64,000 bases of DNA from Acarospora socialis (lineage: Eukaryota > Ascomycota > Lecanoromycetes > Acarosporales > Acarosporaceae): the NCBI GenBank assembly GCA_025617375.2, contig JAMYGW020000016.1, positions 62,001 to 126,000 of the forward strand, given 5' to 3'. The position numbers and the translations under genes are program-made. Positions within the stretch are counted from its first letter, which is position 1. Every line of letters starts with the position of its first letter. Positions 30,454-42,100 of this stretch are shown piece after piece. The notes below the pieces were generated by a model. The model did not search any database, was not told the DNA's origin, and saw nothing but the letters and a program-made list of their open reading frames with translations.

Positions 30454-32634
30454 TTGTTTTTTTTGTTATTATCTAACGCGTTAAATTCTAGAAGAGACAG
30501 GTCTATACTCTATTCTAGAATTACAATTTTAATATTAATTTCTTCTATTATACTAAATAAAAATGCTTTGTACGCAAGCTTTTTAGATAAAGGTATAGGT
30601 TTATATGGTGGTTTATTCCATTGTACAGCTATAACACATAATTTTCATCTTTTCATCTTTCTTATTTCCGCGAATATTCTGCAATTAACATCCTTTTATC
30701 CTAGGAAAGTTTATCTCAAAGAGATAGATGTCCAAAGTGTTTTTGATTTATTTTTTTCTAAGTTTATTTATTATAAAACGAAAATTATAAACAAAATGGC
30801 AGAACAATTTAAAATAATGGAGTATTCTTTGATAATAATGTTCATAACAGTTGGAGCGGTTTTCTTAATACCTACTAGTGATCTCGTTTCAATTTTTTTA
30901 TCTATAGAATTACAAAGTTATGGCCTCTACTTGCTGACAACAATATATATATATACACAACTTGCTATAACGGGTGGTCTGACTTATTTTTTATTAGGTG
31001 GATTGTCATCTTGTTTTATATTATTAGGTACAATATTGCTCTATGCTAATTCAGGTACTACAAACCTAGAAGGTTTATATGTAATAAATAGCACAAGTAA
31101 AATATCCAAAGGTGAAATTTCAAACCTTTTATACAGGTATAAAGCTTATTGTATTAATTTTGCTTTGCTTATTATGTTTGTATTATATATTTTAAATAAT
31201 ATAACTATAAATAAATTATTGGATATTTTTGTAAATAACAGAGAAAAAATATTGGATTGACTTATTAAATTATGTTTTAGAAAGATTAAGCCAAAGAGTA
31301 TTACTTTCTTTTTAGATCTAGCTTTTTATTTTTTAGCATTAATATGTCTCTATCAATCTATAATTACTGTTATGAATCAACTAGATTTATTATTTAAAGA
31401 TCCTCTAACATGATTATCTAATCATTGCTTGGAGATTATTTATCCTACTATTTTATGTTTTTTATCTTATAAACTAAACTTTTGATTTAGAACTTTTATT
31501 ATTCGGGTTAAACATGAAGATCTTAGAACTCTATCTATAAAATTGTATGGTTTAATTGTAGGAAATCTAGAAAATTATTGAAAGGATTTATTATTCTTAT
31601 ATGGGAGTGTTTTACATTTATACTTTTTTGTTAATCCTTGATTTTTATTACCTCTAATTGTACTAAATCTTTTTATTATTTCTAGCATTTGTCTGGTATC
31701 TATTATATATCTTTTGTTTATTGATGAACAAATAAAACAAAGATATCCTGTTTTATGATGATTATTAGTAATTTTATTGGTAATTTTATTTATCTTTTCA
31801 TTTTTTCCCTTTGTCAAACTTTCTTATATAATGTTGGGGGATATTAAAAGTTACCTATTAAAAACCTTCACTCCTTCTAGTGAAAACAACGGTGGGGGTA
31901 ATTCATCTAGTAGTAATAATTCTAGTGGTGGTACTGGTGGGCCTAATGAACCTCAAAACGGTGGTCCATCAAATAATCCAGAATCTAGCCGAAAGTCATA
32001 CAAGAGAGCCTATTCTAAGAGAAAGTGAGGGCTTGAAAAAGAAAAAAGGAATAATGATCAACAATACAAGGAAGAAAAATTAGCAAAACAAAGACAGGAA
32101 ACTAAATTATATAATCAAAAAAAGAAACAAAGAATGGAGAATGATCCAATATACAAGGAACAAGAATTAGAGAAAAAAAGAGCATACTATAGTAAATATG
32201 CCAAAAAACAAAAAGAATCTCAACCATATAATCCATTAAATGACTATAATACTAATGCAGGGGTTTTACAAAGGAATGCTCCACCCTTTAATAACAATCA
32301 TAATAATCCACCTGTTCCTAACTTACATCGTAATTCTCCACCATTAGATCAATCTAATTACTATAATAGTTATCCAGGAGTTTTACAAAGGAATGCACCA
32401 CCCTTTAATAACAATCATGGTAATCCACCTGTTCCTAACTTACATCGTAATGCTCCACCATTAGATCAATCTAATTACTATAATAGTTATCCAGGAGTTT
32501 TACAAAGGAATGCACCACCCTTTAATAACAATCATGGTAATCCTCCTGTTTCTAACTCACAAAGTAATGCTCCACCCTTTAATAACAATAATCCTAGAAC
32601 TATTCCTAAACCTTACTGTCGAGGTTGTGAATAA
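30454..32634 (+). CDS. nad2: Nad2 N-terminus fused to a membrane and repeat-bearing tail, 726 codons
   Basis: With UGA as Trp one frame runs from 30439/30454 to TAA 32632-32634. Codons 1-215 are Nad2 (complex I): SNALNSRRDRSILYSRI, DKGIGLYGGLFHCTAITHNF, LQLTSFYPRKV, SIELQSYGLYLLTT, GLSSCFILLGTILLYANSG. Homology stops at GLYVINS. The remaining 510 residues are unknown: at least five hydrophobic helices (about 230-470), an Asn/Gly/Ser linker, a basic coiled stretch (RKSYKRAYSKRKWG) and three 39-residue Pro/Asn repeats (GVLQRNAPPFNNNHGNPPV). It ends CRGCE. There is no ATG: the frame opens with ATT, CTG or TTG, right behind a tRNA relic. More than 400 codons of normal Nad2 are lost, so it cannot replace Nad2. 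Gene or remnant, its tail has stayed open. Confidence 0.88.
32260..32611 (+). repeat. 117-bp tandem repeats in the nad2 chimera
   Basis: Units start at 32260, 32377 and 32494, exactly 117 bases apart (39 codons), preserving frame. Core residues GVLQRNAPPFNNN, PNLHRNAPPLDQSNYYNSYP. A fourth, partial unit ends the protein. Confidence 0.95.
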
Positions 32635-32644
32635 TTATAGCTTA

Positions 32645-32770
32645 ATTACTCTTTTAGAAAACAGTCTAATTAAGTAAAATAGGAGAAATAAGTCTTTTAG
32701 ACTAAATTCTAGATCTAAAGCTGGAGCATTTTCATTTGCAAATCCATCATTACAAAGTATTACAAATCTT
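32645..32770 (+). pseudogene. cob: cob exon 9 fragment, copy 3
   Basis: TTAATTACTCTTTTAGAAAA then CAGTCTAATTAAGTAAAA and CTGGAGCATTTTCATTTGCA matches cob exon 9 at 51704-51835 ([13 protein letters not shown] and the first bases of the tail). Interrupted by stops. Confidence 0.85.
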
Positions 32771-32784
32771 TACTTATTTAAATA

Positions 32785-33010
32785 TGTAATGTGAAAAATA
32801 GCATTGTTAAAGTACCTTACAATCCTGCACTCTTTAAAGTGGGGCTTGACTATATCTTAAGCGTATCGTTCTGGATTAGGGATACGCCAACCAACATTTA
32901 GTCGATGAACTGCACACCCTAAGGGTGCTTGGTTGCGGATTACCCATTACCTTTCGTACATAAATCTCGATTTTACCGTACCACAAGTCATTATCTGTGC
33001 CACAAACTAT
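32785..33010 (-). mobile_element. Inverted copy of the rnl intron 2 core
   Basis: The reverse complement matches 8560-8785: CATAGTTTGTGGCACAG, AAATGGGTAATCCGCA, TCATCGACTAAATGTTGG, CTTAAGATATAGTCAAGCCC and GTAAAGTACTTTAACAATGC, nearly identical. Only the core is present, with no exons. The near identity indicates a recent inverted duplication. Confidence 0.92.
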
Positions 33011-33319
33011 ATGCGGTTTGTGTTTTTATCCTTAACTTTATACATTGACGGTAATTATATAGATATAATATATTCTATACAAAATGCTCTTTCTGCTATG
33101 ACAAGGAATCGCGGTTTCTACAGAGAGTATAACTTAAAGTTCTACGAGTAATTTTTTTTACAGGTGTATTAAATAATTCACATAACTTTACAGGTGTACC
33201 TCAAATTTGTACTTCTTATTAAAATTTTTAATATTAGTACGTATAATTTCCTTTAGCTTTTATTTTCTCTAGCTTTTATTGGTAAAAGCTACCCTTTTTT
33301 TTATCGTGTTTTTTATATT

Positions 33320-33440
33320 TTATATGTATAATTATATACAATTATATAAAAACCAATTTTAAAAGTAAACAAATTTTCTTTAATCTTTTCTTTATATTGT
33401 CTTTATAAGTTATTTTTACTTATACATGTTAAGAGATAGA
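33320..33440 (+). repeat. nad6 leader, copy 1
   Basis: TATGTATAATTATATA..AAAACCAATTTT and TTTTCTTTAATCTTTTCTTT then ATATTGTCTTTATAAGTTAT..TACTT repeat the bases just before nad6 (34150-34280). Between the two copies lies a decayed ORF. Confidence 0.85.
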
Positions 33441-33499
33441 TTATTTAGCTCACACAAATGTCATTTTTTTATTAATTTAATACATAAAATTTCACATAA

Positions 33500-33960
33500 A
33501 AATTTTTACTGGTACACCACAATCTAGCGAAAAGCCAAGTAGAAAAAAAGGAGAAAGTAAAAGCGAGTTACTTAGAAAACATAAAAAAAAATAATGATTA
33601 ATGGTCCAGAATACTGGAAAAAAACTAGAAAGAATAATTTACGTGAATAAAGTTATATATATAATAATATCTCGATGGAAGAACTATACAACATAGATAT
33701 ACAGGCAGTTTCTAAACATAATCTTCCTAATAAAGGTAAAAAAAAATAATCTCCAAAAAATAAAACTTAAATCAAAAAATTTACTAAGTTATCTTATTCT
33801 TCAGATCTAAGTAGTTTATCCGAAGATTTAACCGACACTAAAAGTGAAGATTATGATCTGCCCCGTGTTATAAAAGAAAAAAATATAAGAAAAATATAAA
33901 AAAGCACGAAAAGTAAAGAAAGAAAAAATATAAGACAACTTAGCTTAACTCTAAACCATC
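33500..33960 (+). pseudogene. Decayed accessory ORF between duplicated nad6 leaders
   Basis: Pieces in several frames: SSEKPSRKKGESKSELLRK, MINGPEYWKKTRKNNLRE, MEELYNIDIQAVSKHNLPNK and SYSSDLSSLSEDLTDTKSED then YDLPRVIKEK. The first part resembles the nad2 tail (ESSRKSYKRAYSKRK and MENDPIYKEQELEKK), so both probably stem from one accessory family. Many stops; not expressed as a whole. Confidence 0.6.
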
Positions 33961-34299
33961 TGACTTTTAATCATGATTATGCGGCTTAAATCCCCACAGT
34001 TTTTAATTTTAACCCCGCTGTTTCTATTTTTAATTAGTTATGACAAACTAAATAATTTTCTGACTTTTAAAGTGTTATTTATTTGTATTTTCTTTTATTT
34101 TCTCATTTAGTAAAAGAAACCCTAAAGGTAATAGTACAATTTTTAACTTTTATATGTATAATTATATAAAATTATGAAAAACCAATTTTTTTGTTTTTTA
34201 GTAAACAAATTTTCTTTAATCTTTTCTTTATATTGTCTTTATAAGTTATTTTTACTTCTGTTTTTTAAGAGTTGAGAGATAGATTTTTCGTTAAGATAG
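33961..34299 (+). promoter_or_regulatory. nad6 leader, copy 2
   Basis: Noncoding region ending 20 bases before nad6; 34150-34280 repeats 33320-33440. Likely carries the 5' untranslated region of nad6. Confidence 0.55.
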
Positions 34300-34944
34300 A
34301 TGTCTTTATTAATTGTTTTTAATGAAACTATTAGTAATGGGTACAAAGATGAATTTTTGGGTTTTATCACTATAGCTGCAATTTTTTCCGGCATCTTAGT
34401 AATTATCAGTAAAAATCCTATAGTTTCGGTTTTATTTCTAATAGCTTTATTTTTAACCATATCAATTTATTTAATGATGTTAGGGTTAAACTTTATAGGT
34501 TTATCTTATTTATTAGTTTATGTAGGCGCAGTTTCTATTTTATTTCTCTTTATTTTAATGTTAATAAATGTTAGAATCTCTGAACTGCTAACTGAAACTA
34601 ACAATAGTATACCTTTGGCTGTATTAGTAGCGATTTGTTTCAATTATCCCGTAAATGAAATTTTACCATTAAAGGTTTATTTAAAAAATTCCTTTATTAA
34701 TCTAATTAATAATTATAACTTTTATGACTCTTTCCAGAAAATTTTTAATTTTTTTAGTGATAATGGTGAAAAAGCCTTTGTAACATCTAATTTGTGAGAT
34801 GGTAGTTTAGCAGAAACTTCGCACATAACTAGTATAGGTAATATAATATATACTAGTTATTCTATATGACTTATTATAACATCTATAATACTACTATTAG
34901 CAATGGTTGGTGCTATTGTTATAACAATAAAACAAAAAAATTAA
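34300..34944 (+). CDS. nad6: NADH dehydrogenase subunit 6
   Basis: Membrane-arm subunit of complex I. ATG 34300, stop TAA 34942-34944, 214 codons, with UGA (Trp) at 34798 and 34868. Family marks: FIGLSYLLVYVGAVSILFLF then ILMLINVRISEL in the middle and the C-terminal helix IILLLAMVGAIVITIKQK. The size is normal for basidiomycetes. No accessory extension and no intron. It is preceded by a duplicated leader. Confidence 0.96.
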
Positions 34945-35139
34945 CCTTTAAAAATTTATAGTTTTGTCTTATATCTTAAGATCTCGTTTTATAGATAGAG
35001 AAAATAAAAGATTAAAAAAAATTAGGGATTAAATAATCTTTGGTTTTAAAAGATTTAAAATAAAGATAAATTAAGATAAAAGAGTCTATTTGTCATTTAT
35101 GTGATTAAAAATATATCTTGCTAGATGTGACAAACATTA
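34945..35139. other. Spacer between nad6 and the duplicated cob leader
   Basis: AT-rich, nothing recognisable. Confidence 0.45.
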
Positions 35140-35351
35140 TATAGTGGATACGTGTATATAACTTTAATCGCAAAATTAATAAGTGTTTTATATGGTTTAT
35201 ATAATTTGTAATGTAATAATCTAGGATACTCTGTATTTAAATATATTATACAGTTAATTATTTTTAACTGTAAATTCAAAGCTTAAAAAACGGCTTATAT
35301 AAAATAATAAAAATACATCTAGAATGCAATATAAGTTAATAAATAATACAA
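35140..35351 (+). repeat. cob leader, copy 1 (in front of the acidic ORF)
   Basis: About 210 bases nearly identical to 35958-36171: ATTAATAAGTGTTTTATATG, GTTTATATAATTTG, TAACTGTAAATTCAAAGCTT then AAAAAACGGCTTATATAAAA and a common end TAAGTTAAT right before each ATG. The leader drives two different first codons: the acidic ORF here and cob at 36172. Confidence 0.93.
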
Positions 35352-35909
35352 ATGAAAACTTTTTTTAAACAGATAAGAAATTTTAGTATTACTGTTTCAT
35401 TATCAACGAATAATCAAGAGGATTCTTCTGGCCAAGATCCTGCTTCTATTCCTTCACATGCTGAAAATCCTTTGAATCAGGATGAAGAAATGGAAGAGGG
35501 TACATCAGAAGAAGATGTTGATTCAGATGAATGGGAGGAGAATACTGAAAAACTTGCTGAACAATTCAAGGATAACCGGGATGCCTTTTTGGCAAGACAA
35601 AGCCAAAGGGAGAATGAGGTTCGTAAAAAAGCAGAAGATTTTGCGAATGGAGTAAAAGAATTTTCTGATGAGCAACCTATATCTTATAGAACTCGATCTT
35701 CTACACGTAGAACACAAAATACTATAGAAGACGACAAAGTCGTTTTGGATAGGCATTTAAAGGGGGTTAATAATACTACTCAAGGAGTACAGGAAATATG
35801 GGAGGAGTGAGATTCAACAAATCAAACTCCGCAAAATAAAAGTCCAATTGATCACGTATTAGAAAAACAACAGGAAGATTTTCCTGATTATTCTGATGAC
35901 ATAGATTAG
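35352..35909 (+). CDS. Accessory acidic ORF, 185 aa
   Basis: ATG 35352 to TAG 35907-35909, crossing a UGA Trp codon at 35808. No known family. Residues 1-20 (MKTFFKQIRNFSITVSLS) are basic and amphipathic like a signal for membrane or matrix binding; then a strongly acidic stretch (NQDEEMEEGTSEEDVDSDEW), a Lys/Glu helix (about 75-115) likely coiled, a basic patch SYRTRSSTRRTQN and an acidic end. No membrane helix. Flanked by two copies of the cob leader, so it appears to have been placed between a duplicated cob 5' region and inherits the cob expression signals. It is intact while neighbours are decayed. Confidence 0.75.
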
Positions 35910-35957
35910 TGTTCCATATATTTTAAAATAATATAGTTTTATTATCTGGGTTTAATA

Positions 35958-36171
35958 GTAGATATGTATTTATAACTTTAATAGCCAAATTAATAAGTGT
36001 TTTATATGGTTTATATAATTTGCATTGTAATAATAAAGGATACTCTGTATTTAAATATATTACACTGTTAATTATTTTTAACTGTAAATTCAAAGCTTAA
36101 AAAACGGCTTATATAAAATAAATAATAAAAATACATTTAGATTGCAATGTAAGTTAATCCTATAATAAAAT
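35958..36171 (+). promoter_or_regulatory. cob leader, copy 2
   Basis: Duplicate of 35140-35351, ending at the cob ATG. Probably the 5' untranslated region with any translational-activator target. Confidence 0.7.
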
Positions 36172-39100
36172 ATGAGAATTTTAAAAAGTCATCCTTTGTT
36201 GAGAATGGTAAATGAATATACAATTGATTCTCCACAACCCTCAAATTTAAGTTATGCTTGAAACTTTGGTAGTTTGCTAGCATTTTCTTTAGTAATACAG
36301 ATAATTACAGGTGTAACTTTAGCAATGCACGTGCGCTGTGGTAACAGTACAATGTCGTGTGGAAAATCTACATTCGTTCCTTCAAATGCGAATGGATCAT
36401 CTGGATTAGGTATTGGGGAAAACTCAATGCTGAACATAGCATTCCAGCCAAAAGCAGAGAACCCTATTAAACCGACGTGTAGGCTATCTGCAAGATCCTT
36501 CTCCTATGGTAAGACTCTTACTAGTCGAACAATAATAACCACTGCCCTAAAGCTAAGGGGAGCACTTGGCGGTAACAGGTGACTTATACTCTTAGAGTAT
36601 TGTAATGCATGGTCCTCTACGGAAGGAGAGTATACGGATTGTTCAACAAGAACAACTAAGGTTATGGGTATTGTACCTAAGGGAGATGTTCGAACATCGT
36701 TACTGAACACAGGATTGCCTAAGGGAAGTAATTTCTATCGGCAACGGAACAACTATAGTACCTGTTTGAGTACCTGTGGATTCGAATACGCCTCAGGTAA
36801 TGCTGAGTGAAAGGGAAGAGTTGTAGCTTCATTACTATTCAGAAGGACTTACGTCTCCGGAGGAGATAGGGAAGAAAAATCCAACGTAGGCCTGAAACTG
36901 AATAAACTTGCAGAAAGATCTAATACTTTCCCTGATCAAATTGTCGACCGTAAACTGTACAGTCTAATCTGTAAACCCGAGATGCTGATTTACGCTTATG
37001 AAAACATAAAGAGTAAACCAGGAAATATAACACCTGGAGTATCTCCTGAAACTCTAGATGGTATTTCTAAAGAAAAAATAGAGAAACTATCCCTATCGCT
37101 TGTAAATGAAAAGTTTGCTTTTGCCCCAAGTCGTAGAATTCAAATTCCTAAAGAATCTGGGGGTACAAGACCTTTATCTATTGCGTGCCCGATGGATAAA
37201 ATCGTCCAAGAAGCGATGAGATTAATCCTAGAAGGGATTTATGAACCTCTGTTTAAAGACTGTTCGCATGGCTTCAGGCCCAACAGAAGTTGTCATACGG
37301 CATTAAAACAAGTCAGCCTAGAATTCCAACCTGTTCAATGAGTAATTGAAGGTGATTTGGCCAAATTCTTCGATTCAATCCCCCACTATTTACTTATGAA
37401 ACAGATTGAGCATAAGATATCGGATAGAAGATTCACCAAATTAATTTGAAAAGCTCTTAAAGCAGGTTACTTTGAGTTTAGGATATTTAAAAATAATATA
37501 ATTGGTACCCCTCAAGGTTCCATTGTCAGCCCCATTTTAGCTAATATCTTACTAGATCAGTTAGATGATTTCGTACTATCTATCAAAAAGAATTTTGATA
37601 AGGGTGAAAGAGCTCCTAGATCTAAAATAAGCAGATACTATGAATACCATATTCTGAAGGCTAGAAGAGAAGGGAATAAAAAGCTCATGCGAAAATTAAT
37701 TGCACAGAGATCTAAATCAGCCTCAATAGATTTTGGGTCTGACAAATTCAAAAGACTTTCCTACGTGAGATATGCAGATGACTGGATAATAGGAATAAGA
37801 GGAACTAGAATAGAAGCTTTAGATATTCTGAATAAAGTTAGAGAATTTTGCTCTTCAATTGAACTAAACCTGAGTGAAACAAAGTTGACCTGTTTAAATT
37901 CAGAATCAGTTATGTTTTTGGGTACATCTATCTCTAGATCTAACCACTCAAGTTTTAATAAGATGGGAATCGAAAAAAGGCTTAGACGTAATAAATTGGG
38001 TATCCGTCTTGAAGCACCCATAGATAGAATTAAGAAGAAACTAACTAACGCTAGTTTTATAAAAGGAGGAAAATCTTCACCGAAATTCATTTGATTACAT
38101 CTCGAGCACGATCAAATTATTTTACTCTATAATTCTGTTTTAAGAGGGTTCTTAAATTATTACAACTTCGTTCACAACTACGGTAGATTGGTCAGTTATC
38201 TAGAATATATTCTGAAACAATCATGTGCTAAGCTATTAGCTACGAAGTTTAGCTTAGGCAGAATGGCCCAAGTATATAAAAAGTTTGGAAGTCAACTTAC
38301 GGGACCTAAAGGAAAGTCATTCTATAAACCAAGTTATAAAATGTCATTAAAATTCCTGACTAAAGCTTCCCCTCAAGTTGGAGCTTTATATCAAGAAAAA
38401 TCTACCGCGACTTTAGATAATCTTAAATCTAGCATGTGTCAATCTGAATATAGAGTAGAACTCCACCATGTGCGTGCCATTAAAGACCTTAACCCTAAGA
38501 TTTCATATATGGACAGGCAAATGGTGAGGATAAATCGGAAACGTATAGCTCTCTGTAGAAGATGCCACATGCTAAAACACAGAAATCGGGAAACAATATT
38601 TGATTAGTTAGCAGAGATTAAATCCAGTTCTACAAGCATTAATGAGGTGGAGAGCCGTATGATGGGAAACTATCACGTACGGTTCGGGAAAGGGATAGTT
38701 TTTTTCAAAAAAAAACTTTTTTTTATTCTATTTCACTCAAAGATTTTTAAACTATTAAATAATTATAAAAAGGTTTTTATAAAAGGAGATAAACCTAAAA
38801 AGCCAAAAAAACCAAATAAAAACTTATGAATATTATTATTAATACTATCCATACTTTTAATATTCTTTGGTTTAAATTTATACATAACATGTGCACTAAT
38901 GAATTTATCTTCTGTTGTATCTAATATAACAGATGCAAATAATAAACTAACCTTTATAAATGTGGATTTAGGTAGCTACTATTTCAGTATGAGCTTATTA
39001 CATCATCCTTTTTATGTTTTAGAGGTTTTATGGGCTTCTATCTTAAATGTATTAGGGATAGATTATATGAAATCATATGAATCCCATGAAGGTTGTTACA

Positions 39101-42100
39101 TTTGTGCTAACTTGTACGAAATATCTTCATTTAGCTTTAAAGATCTAAATTACTTAGATGACTTGCAAATTAAGGTATTAAAAACTATGTACGATTGAAG
39201 CTTAGTATATTTTATTTTTATTAGTTTAATACTAATAGTTTTAACCTTAAATAGTATGTATGTAAATAGAACCAAGATATTAACTTTACTGGAAAAATTA
39301 AGAATAATTTGTTATATATTAGATAAACTGAAATTATATCCTAATTTGCTTCTTTTTTTAAATTATGTCTTAGAATTTCTTCTATTAATACCTGTACAAC
39401 TTATATATTCTATATATATAACCCTTATGGTATTATATAATATAACAGATTATCAAACAGCAAGAAATATATTATCTATTTTGGAAAATTGATACTTTAA
39501 CAACAAAGATCATAACCATGCTAACTTTTTAGCGGATAGTTTTTTTAAATTTGAACAAATTTTAAAGCTATATTTTGCAGTTTATCTAATTATAAAATTA
39601 GCATACTTTTTAGATAATATATTTTTTGAAAATAGAATTCAAAAATCTGTTAATCTATATATTCATAGTAAATTTGGTATTCAAAACTCTTGTAAAAAAA
39701 TGGAAGTATTTTTAAGAATAATGCCTGTAATATATGGCTTAATGTATTTTAATTACAAATATTTAATGATCATGTTATGGAGTTTTATATTAAATAATCC
39801 TTTTTATTACAATGTAGGATTTGCATTTCTTTATTTTAACACTTTTTGTTTAATATTTATATTGTTTCTTTATTTACGTAATAAGAAATAATAAAAAAAA
39901 GTTTTTTTTTTCGGAATTAATTATTCTAGTTCACTATAACCCGAGTGTTTTAGAAGCTTTCAATTCAGTTGAGCATATAATGCGGGATGTAAATAATGGG
40001 TGATTAATACGTTATTTACACTGTGCGCCGTGAGACGGCTATTTTGGGAAAACATGGATCACTGAGGAACATCCATGCCTCTTACTGGTACTAGCCGGTA
40101 AACTAATAAATTCCGGATCAGGTGAGCAATCAGTAGCATCTCCTAGACCTGGACTGACCCAAGTTAAAGAGAGAAGAGGACGAGTATATGGTGAGGCTAA
40201 CAAACTTGATACATCAAGACGGGCACAATATACCCACCCGATCCAAAGCAGGATATGTCGGTCGGGTCTAGTTTTATACAACCCTATAAGTGTAGAGGGT
40301 TCAAACCTCAGTAGAACTGGCGTCACTCCTATAGGAACCAAAATATGGTGCAAGCACCTAACTACTCATAAAGCCAAAATACGCAAACCACGGGAACTAA
40401 CCGCCTATGCTACTGGAATCATTCCTATTAGTAAGCGGGGTCGGAGTCTTCATATTAGCACAAATCGTGCGAAGGAAGACAGCCGAAATGAGCTAAAGGT
40501 CAGATCGACTTTGGAACACAAAAAAAAGGGTACTGTAGAGCCTGACTCATTAAAAAATGAACGTTCGAAGGTTCCTGTTTCTCGTTGATTGCAAGACCAT
40601 TTAGACAAACTACCTAAGAAAAATGGGAGATTAACAAATATTATTAGTATTTTATCCAAGCCCGAATTCTTATACGCAGGTTATGCATTAATCAAACACA
40701 AAAAAGGCGATATGACCTCTGGAGCAGACAAAGAGACGTTAGACAGGATTCGTTGAGAATTTTTCGTCAAATTAGGTAACTCATTAAAGTTAGGAAAGTT
40801 AGATTTTTCCGCTTCACCTAGAGTGCATATACCAAATGCCTCTGGGGGGGGTGGGGGGGATAGACCCTTAAGTCTTGGTCCACCCAGGGATAAGATAGTT
40901 CAAAAAGCTCTTGCTCTTATCCTAGAAAACGTATATGAACCTATCTTCTCCAAAAACTCCTTCGGGTTTACACCTCGAAACGGAATACACCCTGCCCTTA
41001 AAGAAATCTATCTTAAAGGGGGAAGTTACTCTTGAGTTATAAAGGGGGATATTACCAAATGTTTTGATTCAATACCTCACAAGGTAATTATGGAATTGTT
41101 AGGAAAAGCCATTTGTTGTAGTAAAACCCTAGAAATTATTCACAAGTCTCTTAAAACTAAAATTTTAGAGACTAATGGTTTATCCACCATAAAGGTCGAA
41201 AAGGGTACACCTCAAGGTAATCTAGTAAGTCCCATAGTTGCAAATATCGTGTTAAACGAACTTGACATATATGTGGAGAATCTTAAAGCTTGTTTTGACA
41301 AAGGTTCAGCTAGAGGTATAAATAAAATTTATCATTCACTAAATTCATCTAGATACAAATTTAAAAACAAAGAGAGCCGTGTCTCTAAACTGGCCTTAAT
41401 GTTTAATATGAATCCTAAAGACACAAAAGACCCAAATTTCAAAAGACTATTATTTATTAGATATGCAGATGATTTTGTAATCCTTATAATAGGTAGTGTA
41501 AGCGAGGCATACTCTATCAGAAAAAGGATAAAGAATTTCTTACACGATAAATTAGGACTCGAGTTAAATCTAGATAAAACTAAAATTTGCAATACTAAAA
41601 AGGGTTTCAGTTTTCTAGGTGCTTTTATTAAAAGGGCTGAACCGATCATTCTGAAAACTAACCGTCTTAAAGACACAAAACTAGTGCGTAACAGGGTGAA
41701 TAGAAGAATGATTATTAATGCTCCAATACCTGATCTAATAAATAAATTGATAAAAAATGGGTTCGCTAGAAGAAATCACCTTATGGTAGTGCTAGCTAAA
41801 GGTCGTAGAGATCTAACAAACCATACCCATTATCAAATAATACAATTCTATAACCGCAGGATAAGGGGTATTCTTAATTTCTACTCTTTCGCTGGAAATT
41901 ACTCTTCTCTAAATCAAATAGTTTGACTATTAACTGCTTCTTGTGCATTAACCTTGGCGTTAAAACATAAATTAGTTACAATGAGTCGTAGCTTTGATAA
42001 ATTCGGTCGTCTACTAACAGACCCGGAAACTGGAGTGAGTATCTACCATGAGAAAAGTATGAAAGTTAAACATGATTTCAAACAGACAAAGGATACGCCG

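Larger units (their letters stand above)
36331..39934 (+). mobile_element. cob intron 1, group II, with two candidate 3' ends
   Basis: Starts GTGCGCTGTGG. Domain V is at about 38648-38686 (GAGCCGTATGATGGGAAACT then ATCACGTACGGTTC). Domain VI begins GGGATAGTTTTTTTC. Two similar 3' ends exist: TTATTCTATTTCAC at 38723-38736 and TTATTCTAGTTCAC at 39921-39934. CTATTTC pairs fully with GGGATAG (with G-U pairs); CTAGTTC pairs with one mismatch. The far end joins exon 1 to true cob exon 2 (TATAACCCGAGTG); the near end joins it in frame to a 384-codon ORF. Confidence 0.88.

Noticed and set aside
31880-32083. Second frame over the Gly/Asn-rich linker of the nad2 chimera
   Set aside because: Shadow of low-complexity codons; the nad2 frame continues through it.
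41332-41676. Minus-strand open frames opposite both group II proteins (also 37761-38090)
   Set aside because: They lie antisense to conserved RT motifs, including YADD, and show no family of their own.
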